Of a stretch of 64,000 nucleotides of DNA, positions 23,901 through 35,700 are shown in pieces. The notes beneath the pieces are model-generated. The model saw nothing but the letters and a program-made list of their open reading frames with translations, had not been told where the DNA came from and searched no databases. Both the position numbers and the translations under genes were made by a program. The DNA comes from Gerris lacustris (Eukaryota; Arthropoda; Insecta; Hemiptera; Gerridae). The DNA is taken from the NCBI GenBank assembly GCA_951217055.1, contig OX578281.1:66404043-66468042 (forward strand), read 5' to 3'. The first letter of the stretch is position 1. Each line of letters begins with the position of its first letter.

Positions 23901-26685
23901 GTTTAACCTTTTTGAGCTGTGTAATAGCCAAATAAGAAAATGATTTTAAATTTAAAGGTGTAGTGTGATTTGACTGTGAGGTCATAGGTTTAGCCTAGGC
24001 CTCCCCTGTTCAAAAAAGTACTACAAGGTCTAATTTATCCAGTATAAGTAAATGATGTTTGTCTATCCTCTCTATTCTCTGTCCGTCAAAAACTCAAACA
24101 TTTTCTTTCCCAAATTATTCTACACTTTTAAAATGTCTCCTACTCATTATTTTGCCCAGACCATCCTAAAAAAACGGGACATTATCGGAAAACTGATGGG
24201 CACCTTCAAAAGCTTAAAAAAAATGGGACTGTTCCATTCAAAATGGGACGTATTACCACCCTCGTATGTTTAAAATCTTGGTCCAATACTTAATAAAGCT
24301 CAAACACTTCCAATATAAAATTCGGCACTCTTTTACTTTAGCTGGTTCTAAACAATAGTCTGCCCTACAAAAGTCTCAAAGGTTTGTGTGTTTGTCTCCC
24401 CAAGCCATTGAGACTCCTGGGGTAGTTTTATATTTAATATTCTAATTTTTAAGTTGTTGGTAGTTTTCATACTACGGAAAGATTAAATTTTACTTTAAAT
24501 CAAATCACAATTATCAATAACTATGGGAGACATACAGAGAAAAATAGACCCCCGCATCGGGACTCAAACCACGGGTCCTCCTATTAATCAGTTACAGGTG
24601 CTCTTGCCAACTGAGCTATACACTATACGCTTTTACAATTATAAGCGTTAATTCTCGGTCTAGTTCTGTTGCCGTGAATATTTGGCTCTCTAGATTTGTA
24701 GAATAAGATTGAAAGCTTGGATTCGGGGAATTTGCATCGGTAAGGACAGAGAAAAATCATTCTCCCGTATAGCTCAGTTGGCAAGAGCACCTGTAACGGA
24801 TAAATAGGAGGACCCATGGTTCGAGTCCCAGTGCGGGGGTTTATTTTTCTCTGTATGTCTCCCGTAGTTATTGATAATTGTAATTTGATTTATTTAATAT
24901 TCCTTATCTTAATAGTTGATTAGACAAAGGGATATGATCACAATTATATACATAAGTGTGATATTCCTTTGTCCCAAGGTACATTGAAATAAATATCCCT
25001 TCGTCTTAATAGTAATTTAGACTAAGGAATATATGATACTCTGTATATGTTCCTTTGTCTAAATAACTATTAACCCAAGGGGATATAGGGGGATGCTAAA
25101 GTAAAAAAGTACCTAAAATTCTATTAATGAGAGTAAAATAACTTTAAGTTTGAACTAGCTAAGTGCTGACAAAAGAAATATATGTATCAAATGTCAGTTG
25201 AATCGGGCGTCTATAGGATATCTTAAAAAATATTAAGAGTTTTGTTTGCAATACTAACCTTTATGTACATTATCTAGAGTGTAGGTAGCAAAGGCTACTA
25301 GGTTTGGATTGATATACTTATAAAGGACATTTCTGTCCGACAGAACTCTGCCCTGAGAGTGGACTTTCTCAATACTATTTTTAGACTGAACATCAACAAT
25401 CTCTCCTGGCATTTTTATCGACCAAATTCTGCCAGCTTTAAGTTCCTTTAAACAAAAAAACAATGTTTTAAACACTTTCATTTCTTTTCTGATAAAAATA
25501 TGTGTCAATAATTTCATCAATATTTCTATAATAATAATATGGTGAAATTGAGTTACAATTAATAGTACATTACGTGTCTAGTGCAGAAAGTAGCATTTTG
25601 CATGCGAGTGTGGAGTTTGCACCCGAGTGGCAAGGGTAGTAAAACCACACGAGCAAAGCAAAATTCAGTTTTCGCACGAGTTGCCTACCGTACTCTATCT
25701 ACGATTGTGGATTTTAATAATAAATACAGAAAGAAAAAAAAATGTAATAAACTTCCTGTAAGTAAGTACGTATTTCTCTTTTGATTAAGATGATATTAAT
25801 TCATTCTAGTTCAATTTTTAAGTTTTTGGTAGTTTTCATACTACGGAAAGTTAAATTATAATTTAAATCAAATTATAATTATTATTAACTACGGGAAACA
25901 GACAGTGAAAAATACACTCCAGCGCCGGGATTTGAACCACGGGCCTCTATATTTCCAGTATTCGGGACTAGTTATCGATTACGGTAGTGAAAAATCATTC
26001 TCCTGCGTAGCTTAGATGGAAGAGCGCTATACTGGAAATATAGAGGCCCGTGGTTCAAATCCCGGCGCTGGAGTGTATTTTTCACTGTCTGTTTCCCGTA
26101 GTTAATAATAATTATAATTTGATTTCATTCTAGTTGTATTTTGTGCCAAATTAATTATTTCGGAAGGCGTATTATTATCCTCATTTTCTTCATAATCAAT
26201 TAAATCACTCATTGTTTCTCTAAAAACTCGATATAAACAGTTACTTTAATTAAACAAACAGCAAATTAGAATGTAAACAAACTCTCTAATCGTGTCATTA
26301 TGAACGAGCATGCGCAATGAATACGCTATGAAAAGAATCACTTTCTATGCATCTAAACAGAGATATATTGTTTATATTTCGTATCAATCGTAGGTAAAAT
26401 AAATTACCGTTTCTGATGAATAGGCCAAAGTATATCCCACGACTTCACTTGTAAGAGCGTCGGCAGCAAACATATAGATATTCTTAGCAATGGATAGAGC
26501 TTCCTGTTTGGCTGTAGGTGGAAATATGATAACACTATCTTCAGCAGTAAGAAGAATCAATCCTTTGATAAACTCATGGTTATTTCTCGGCAGGAGAAGA
26601 GCCTGTCGTACTTTTGTACCCATGTCTATTGCTCCACCCTCTGTAATTAAAAATTAATAATATGGAAATTAATAATATGAAAAGT

Positions 26686-26732
<47 letters not shown>

Positions 26733-29700
26733 AAAAGAACTAATAATGGTAAAAAAAAAAAAAAAATTACAATTGAAGAAAAAACATATTATACTTTAAT
26801 AATGTAATCTAAGTTCTTTTAGAGGTAAAAAGGTGCCAAAGACTTAAAGGTTTCCCTCGTTGATATCATTATTAGAATCTTGGTTATCAAGCGAAAATTG
26901 CTTCTTTTTTTTTTACTAAAGATGAGCAATGTAATGTGGATAGCAACTCAGTGCAATTTGTTAATGCTTTAAGCTATTAGCTTTTTTCATATCCGTCTTT
27001 TGAGTCTACGGCAGGCTAGCCATTTGCTTTCTTACAACCCAATAGACCTTAATTCTTGGTGTTCCCCAGCATCATGATATACATGGGTAGCTTGATAAGT
27101 GAAGGAGGCATCCATCTGGTTACGCAAGCCAATAATACGGTTTATAAAGCTGATAAGAGCGACATGCCAACCCTCTGTCAGCGATTACATTTATAGTAAT
27201 ATAAACCCTTTGGCAGGCCTTGAAGTGTGAGATATTGCACTGGACAACGCAGCGTATTTTCTGTTTGGATGCAAAACTTGGAAGATATCTGAGGAGGCTG
27301 TAAAGAATAAACTACAGCCTTTCATAAACCAGTATCTGCAAAAAATATTGAGACTATTCTGGCCAAGAGTAATCTTAAACCAGTGCTATGGAGGAAAACA
27401 GAGGAAAAAGCTGAGATGGATTGGCCATACGCTCAGGAAAGATGCTGGAGTCTTAGAGAGACAGGTCTTAGATTGGAATATGCAGGGTAAGCGAGAAAGA
27501 GATCGGTCTAGGAAAACCTGGAGAAGGACTATAGAAGAGGATGTCGCGGATGCGATTTGGTAAAATTTTATTATTTTATTTTGAAAGAGTGGGGGCAAGT
27601 GAATATTTTTTACTTTGTTTAATTTTTATAATATTTTGACACAGTCTAATTAAATTTGAGAATTTTTGTTCTGAAAGAAAATAAAAGGACTATCTTGAAA
27701 CCCCGCAGTATTGCTTGATCTACTTAATCATTAAATAGTCATAGCAAAAAGTGGTAGCAGATCTTTTAAATTTCACGGAAGAAAAATTAAGTGATACATG
27801 AACATGACTTCGGCAGGAAAAATTCGACAGATGTTGGGACCAGCAAATCAAAGATTGAAAACTTACATTGAAGAAGCCAAAGCCCTTCTACAAAAGAAAG
27901 ATGAAACTGAGGTGCCTTTGGCTCATTCTTTGTCCACTAAACTGCAGGCCTCAACAAATCGCGTAAAAGAATTGCGGTTTCAGCTAAGTAATATAGCTGA
28001 TTCCGATGAAGTAGAATCTTTAAAATTTAACGAAGACTGTGTAGAATACGAGGAACGAATCTTGGACGCAATGGAGCTGATTGGCGACTTAAACATATTT
28101 TGCTCTCTACTTCAGAGCCAAAGTGGAGAGCTGCAAAGAAGTAGGGACTTCTCATGGTCAACTCCAACCAAGGTGGTTCCAGTTGAAAAAGATGAAATAT
28201 CAGCGGTCAATATTAATCAACACTGTAATGAAGAAGGGACAACGCCTGCCGAAATTCAACCCTCGAGACAACAATCGTTGGTACCTCTAGTCGGAGGTCA
28301 TCAGGTAGCCAAATTATCGAAGGTAAGCTTACCATCTTTCGGGGGCGATTTCCTTAAATGGGGAGAATTTTGGGATTCATATAAGGCTATTGTTCATGAT
28401 CAAAATTTTAATAAGGTTACTAAATTAACTTATTTATTAGGTCAGCTCACGGGGAGCGCAAAGAATAGCGTAGCGGGGTATAGAATTACAGAGGAGAATT
28501 ACGATGTAGTTATAAATTTACTACATGAGCGGTACGGCGATAAGGGAGTCGTAGTACACACACATTATAGTGCATTGCATCAATTGCCTGCGACAAAAAA
28601 TATAACTGGAGATTTGAGACACACTCTAGATATGATCGAATTACATCTAAGATCTCTTAGTGCTTTAGGGGAAGATATCTCGCATACTACATTTGCTTCT
28701 ATGATAGCGGGCAAGTTTCCACCAGAATTATTAAGAAAAATACATGATATAGGTAGGTTGAGTACACCTGAACTTCGGCAAAAGTTGCAAAATTTAATAT
28801 CAAATAGGGAAAGGGCGGAATACTTATCTTCGCAATTTTGTAGAGTCTCCGTAGGGACTGTTAGGTCTCAGGCCACTACTGAGGCCCTTAATGCAACTGA
28901 AAATATTAATTATTCTAAGCAACGATCAACAAAAAACAACCAAGTTTTTCAAAAAGATAAAACCAAAAAATATAATGTTAGGCCGGAAATAAAATGTATT
29001 TATTGTCAGGGATTGCACTGGAATGACGAATGTCCTAATTATGTTACAATTAAAGAGAGAAAGGAGAGGATAAAAGGTCGGTGTTTCATATGTTTTAACA
29101 AACATTTAATTTCTAATTGTACAAATTATAAACCATGTGTGTATTGCCAGGCAAGACACAATCACCATCGCAGTTTATGTCCAACAAAATTTAAAGAATT
29201 GATTGCACAGGTTACAGAGAACAGAGCAGCTTAGGAGACATCAGAGCCAAACAAAAACAGGGAAGTAAGTCTTCTATCGGGAGGCGAAGCTGTGATTATG
29301 CAGACAGCTACGGCCGACATCCGCTGTGGAAAAGAGAAAGGGTGCGCAAGAATTTTATTAGATGGAGGAGCGCAGCGAACATACATCAGTGAGGCGTTTG
29401 CTAGAAAAATTCAGGCACCAACTGTAGCAACACATCACCTGTCGGTATTCACATTTGGTAATTCCTCTAAAACAAATATTAAAAGCTCACTGACTGAGTT
29501 CGACATCATGCTTAATGATGATCGATATCTAAAAGTACGAGCTAATATCGTACCTGTACTAACTGGCAATTTTCATACCAATAAAGTAGATTGGGAGAAA
29601 CTTGGGTATTGCATAAAAAATGAGGATTTAGCCGATAAATATCCAGATAAGCCGATCGACATTATACTAGGCAACGATTATTATTGGGAAATAGTCACAG

Positions 29701-32700
29701 GAGAAAGAAATGAAATAAAACCTGGATTATTTTTACTTAAAACTAAATTAGGCTGGATGGTATCAGGTAGAACATTATACACTTTGCCGCAAAATTATAC
29801 AGCTACCTTTTTATCAATAACAACTCCGGATATCATGTCAGGGGTGCAGTTTAAAGAAATATATTCCTTAGAAAATATAGGGGTCATGGAGTCTCCTTAT
29901 GACAAAGATGACGATGTGGCGGTAGAAAACTCAAATGGCTTGACCGAAATCGTTAAGCAAATGTACAAGTTGCCGGAGTTAATATTGCACAGGAGAGTGA
30001 CTAACCAAGACAAAGAAACCGTTTATGAACTCCACTGCTTTTGGGCGGACATTTATCTTCCAAGAGAACGGTATCATTCCCGAATCAAAGTCAGGTTTAA
30101 AAGTAGGGTTTTAGCTGGGACACCAAGGGTAGGGGACATAGTTCAGGTAAAAGGAAATCCCCCCCGAATAAGATGGAAGCTTGCAAAAGTAATAGAGCTG
30201 CTACCTAGTAGACACGAAAGTTTTAGGTCTGCGCGAGCGCGGCTAGCCGATGGTAGCTTATTGGTTCGCTCCATTAGCCACTTATATCCGTTAGAGTTGC
30301 AAGCTACTTCGGACACAACAGCATCAGATCCAGCTCCTATGAAGTCAGGCAGGCAAGCGGCAGAGGAGGCCAACAGGCGAATAAAGGCTTGGGCGACACA
30401 CCTCGCTGGGTTTAATATTTTAAATTTTTGTTAATTTGTATTTATGTAATATGTTGTAAATTCTATTTCTCGTTGCCCTTACTCTAGCCTTCCTTCGGAC
30501 TTTTCCGTCCGGGATTGTCGCGGATGCGATTTGGTAAAATTTTATTATTTTATTTTGAAAGAGTGGGGGCAAGTGAATATTTTTTACTTTGTTTAATTTT
30601 TATAATATTTTGACACAGTCTAATTAAATTTGAGAATTTTTGTTCTGAAAGAAAATAAAAGGACTATCTTGAAACCCCGCAGTATTGCTTGATCTACTTA
30701 ATCATTAAATAGTCAGGACAGAGGAGGCCAGATCAGAAAAGAAATCCTGGGGCAAGATAAAGGCATTGTCCCAGGACTGTTTCATGGCGCTGTTTTGTTA
30801 ATGCCCTATGCTCCGTCATGGAATGAAAAGAAATAAGTCAGGTGAGTAGTAAGTATTGCAAACCACTCTGCTATAATCCCCAACCACCTGTCATTAATTT
30901 ATCTAGTTGTATTAACTGACAAACCATGTAAGCAAAATCTGTACCTCTCATTCCTTCTCTCACTGATACCTCTGGTTTAGTCAAATCCATTCTTCTCTAC
31001 ATAATATACATACATATTGTTTACTTATTTAAGTTAAAATATAAAAATAAAGAATTACCTAAAGGATGTCCATTGATTGGATTAAATACAAACAGCACAG
31101 TATTCTGGTTTTTCTAAAAAAAAAGACAATAAATTAAACAAAAGACAAAATATAAACAGACAAAGGAAGGTAATAATAGTTATTTATGTAACTAGGCAGC
31201 AAAATGGAGTTTTACTGATGAGTGATTAAGTTAGCCTTTGAGCCGGAGGCGAGGACAGGCTATGAAAATTTGTTTGAGGACAAGGCAGAAATGTTTCCTT
31301 TGCTGCATTGCTGCATACAATATTTTATCTACTCACGATATTTAGATAAAAAATGGAAGCTTTGGTAAACATATTAATAATATAACATTGCTTTGTAATA
31401 AAACTAAATTAAAATAACACAAATGAATGCTTAATTTTGCTGCCGCGAGTAGATAATAGTACATTACACGTCTAGTGCGGAAAGTAGCATTTTGCATGTG
31501 AGTGTGGAGATTGCACCCGAGCGATAGGGAGGGTAGTAAAACCACTCAAGCAAAGCAAAATGCAGTTTTCGCACGAGATGCGTACCGTACTTTATCCATG
31601 ATTGTGGATTTTAATAATAAATACAGAAAAAAAAAATTAATAAACTTCCTGCCTGTAACTATGTACATATTTCTCTTTTGATTAATTCATTAGTTGTATT
31701 TTGTGCCGAATTAATTATTTCGGAAGGTGTATTATTCTCCTCATATTCTTCATAATCACCGAAATCACGCATTGTTTCTTTAAAATCTCGATATAAACAG
31801 TTACTTTAATTAAAGAAACAGCAAATTAGAATGTAAACAAACTCGCTAATCGTGCGTTAAGCTAAAAAATTCCTCTTTTTTAGACCTAGGGAAAAAAGAG
31901 GAATTCTTCACCTCATTATAAACGCGCATGCGCAATGAGTAGTCATTGAGCATGAATACTCGCAAGTATTCATAGCTACGAAAAGAATCACTTTCTATGC
32001 ATCTAAACAGAGATATAATGTTTATATTTAGTATCAATCGTAGATAAAAAAAAATAGTAAACACCCGTTTATATGAAAAAGGACTCATGTCCCATACTAC
32101 TGTGACCCTACTATTTATGGGACATGAGTACTTTTAACACATAAACGGGTGTTTACTCACTTTTTTTAAGAAAAGTATCATAACTTAATTTCAATAAAAA
32201 ATGTACATGAGTGATTCATATACAGACAGACAATAAAATGTATAATTTTTTTCTTGGGTTGATTAATTCCAAAGACATTCAAGTTTCTAGCTATTATTTA
32301 ATAGTTATTTATTAAGCTCATCAAAAGCATAAAAAAATTAAATAAAATAAAAGCACCTTTACCTTGGATTTAAAGAGCAGTGTGCAGAGTGCAGGGTAAG
32401 GGAAATGTCTGGCAGTCCTTTGCACGTAAAATGGAACATTTGGTTTATCTTGTACGAAATAAGGTTCTACTCCTTCTACCTGATACTGCCATACAATTTC
32501 TCCATTTTCATTATCAATGCCATAAACCTGTAAAAAAAATAAGTAAAATTAGCAATTAAATGAGCTCATTCAAAGGAAGAAGGGAGGTAAATTCAAAATT
32601 CCTTTATCGATATAAGAAAGCTCTGGCCTTGTTAGGGATAGACAAAAGCTCAAATAATCTAGTATGTAGGATACATAATAATAAGTACTTCAGAATTAAT

Positions 32701-35700
32701 ACATGTATACATCATAGTATTTCATGTGATAAAGGAAAATACTAGAATAACACCACATAGAGAAGTAAAAAGTTTTAAAAATTTGTCCGACAAATTCTAA
32801 TAAGACTATTTACATTCAATTCATATTTTACGATTTATTATTCATACTACGGAAAGATTAAATTTTAATTTAAATCAAATTATAATTATTATTAACTACG
32901 GGAAACAGACAGAGAAAAATACACTCCAGCGCCGGGATTTGAACCACGGGCCTCTATATTTACGGTATAGCGCTCTACCATACCGGAAATATAGAGGCCC
33001 GTGGTTCAAATCCCGGCACTGGAGTGTATTTTTCTCTGTCTGTTTCCTGTAGTTAATAATAATTATAGTTTGATTTAAATTAATATTTACATTCAGTTAT
33101 CCCACAATAGAGTACTGAAGAGGAAACATTTGTTTATTTGTGAATTTAATAATTTGTAGAATTGTAAATGTTAAGAAATATTTCCTTTTTAGAGTTGAGG
33201 GAGGTACCGCCCCTAAATTTAGGGCTAAAATTAGTATTTTATATTTTATAGAGACATCTTCAGAGAGAGAGACGATGATTTTATAAGATTTTTCATAACA
33301 TGTTCACAAAATTTTATTGATATCGGCCCAGTAGTTTAGACTCCACATGTCTTCACAGACAGTCATAAGATTACATAAAATAAATTACATAAAAAAAAAG
33401 ACATCGCAATACTTTCTCACTATATATAATACATATAAGAAAAAGTAAATACTATACGAAAAGATTTTGATGCATTTCAGATCATTGTCATCACTTAGTG
33501 AGATTGAATTGATAAAAGCAGCATTTTTCAATAACTTATCAAAATTGTTATGGACTAATTGTGATCATATTATAAACTAGTAGTTGATAAACAGTAATAA
33601 TATCTTGTATATTATAATATATTTTAGATAATTATGTCATAGAGTTCAACTTTCAAAAACTAATAGAGTAAGATCTTGTCACATATCTCTAGAGAACATC
33701 ACATATCACATATAATATGTCTTATTGGCATCATTACCAATTCAATATTTCTTCTTGGTCTTGTCCACAATTCAAGTGCAAAAATTATTTTCTCATCAAC
33801 TAATGAGTACAAAGAACTATTAACTTCAAGCAATAATGGATACAGCTAACTGACTTGTTTGGGGAAGAGATGAAAACCAAAAATCCCCTTTCATGGACTA
33901 CATTAGATTAGTAAAGAAGTATTCAGTAACATTATATGTCCCCGACCATTACCTACGACGTCTGTGAATCATGAGCTCTAAAAATGAAACTTGAGTGCTG
34001 AATTTAAGACTTTAAGATGAGGTACTCGAAGAGTAGATTGGGTCAGAAATTCCACAACAAGACTCAGTTTAGAGGTTCAACCCATCCTGCTCACAGTAGA
34101 AAAATGCCCAGTTACAGTAATGGTATTACCGTAACTGCAGAGATGGACAACCTGAGGATGCCCAAAAAAATCAAAAGTTAAATGAAGCAAGATGTGAAGG
34201 AAGAAAACCTAGGGGAAGAAGAAGAAATACATGGATGGACAACATATCATACACCCTGGTCGAGAGAGGAATGTCCCTTCACCAAGAACAGACAATGTCC
34301 AAGAATAAACAGGCGAGGTAATACTTTTGGTTATCCTCTACGCCAAATGGTAGAAGAGAATTGGACTAGTAGTAGTAGTAGTAGTAGTAAGGTGCTAGTA
34401 CTAGTACTAGACGGATAGGACGAACCACTTGTTCGAAACTAGCAGTTAGGCCATCTTTTAGGCCCATTTTACTATCCCTATGGTAGGGAGTTCCAGCCAC
34501 TTCACACATCATACCTCTGTACATTGTACTGCCGAAGCGAGTATGATGTGATCATTAGTGAGCCATATAAATCAGAGCATCACGACGAGGGATTGAACCC
34601 ACGACCTTGTACCGCTCTTGATTTATTGATGGCCGAGCAGGCGTGGTAAGTAATTTAATAAACATGGCCACACCGGCTCTCCGAAAATTGGACTAAGTAA
34701 GTATGCAAGTAAGCATACTGCGATCTTTGAAAACAGTTCAAAAATTTTCAACTTCAAAGCAATACCACAATGTGGTAAAGTAATACTATAAACAATATCA
34801 GGACAATGTAGGAATTTACCTTAGATACACTGGTGACTACAACAATAAGCTTGTGAAGTCCAAACGTATCTCGTACAAGCATGTTTCTTGAATCTGAACC
34901 TTCATCACCAAGACCTAGATTAGTCTGTAATTGACTCAACTGACTTAAAACTCTTCGAGAGAACATACCAACTATACCAGCTGCAACAATCAAATAATAT
35001 ATTAGATAACAACATAAATAAACATTTAAAACAAGCTTCATTATTGTATAAATTAGAAGTGAACCAATAAAGATTTTAAATTAGTTAAATTTAATTTATA
35101 AGAATATAATATGTGATAAGACATTTTTTACACTCCCTATCAAAGGAATCAGGCAGATTCAGAATTTTTATTAAAAAATGTTTGTTTCCTAATTTTTATG
35201 ACAGTACAATCAACACAAACATTTTATGCCATGAATTTTAAGGTAAAAATATAGCAAAACTTAAAAATGGTTAACCCTTTGACTTCTGCAACTGAGAGAC
35301 TACATGTGAACTGTTTAGAGTGAAGGAAGTAAGACCAAGAATATGTAGAGAAAAACCTATCTTGCGGGAATGTAAATTTGGTGGAGGAAAACTTCAATGG
35401 CAGTAGGGCAATGTAAGTAAGTTAGCATCATTAGCAACAAAGATAATTTTCAATTTTCTTCTTCTTTTATACATACCAAAAAAACAAAATAATAATAATC
35501 ACAATAAAAAAAACCAATAATTACATTTAAGAAATCACAGGGAAGTACTTGCGTCCAAGTACTTTTTAGGGTTTTGTAGATGAGTAAGCATACCCGTTAT
35601 GTAATTATGATTTCTTTGTCTTCGATCTCAAGGGTCCCGGGTTCGATCCCCCGGGGGGTCACAATGTTTTTTATCAGTAATAAAGACAAGATAAATTACA

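Larger units (their letters stand above)
27542..30715 (+). mobile_element. BEL/Pao LTR retrotransposon, internally deleted, LTRs identical
   Basis: Two 200-bp direct repeats (27542-27741 and 30516-30715) begin TGTCGCGGAT and end AATAGTCA, with no difference seen by eye. Between them lie gag (27798-29234) and a protease-to-integrase-C-terminus ORF (29292-30434). Reverse transcriptase, RNase H and integrase core are absent. AGGA occurs left of the 5' LTR and overlaps the 3' LTR edge, so the target duplication is short and its exact boundary ambiguous. It lies in EMC1 intron 11, antisense to the gene. Confidence 0.93.

Noticed and set aside
26000..26080. Functional tRNA gene
   Set aside because: Good A and B boxes exist, but the acceptor stem and anticodon arm do not form a proper tRNA, and the body is half of a palindromic mobile repeat.
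30143..30373. Minus-strand 76-aa ORF
   Set aside because: It is an antisense shadow of the BEL integrase C-terminal region.
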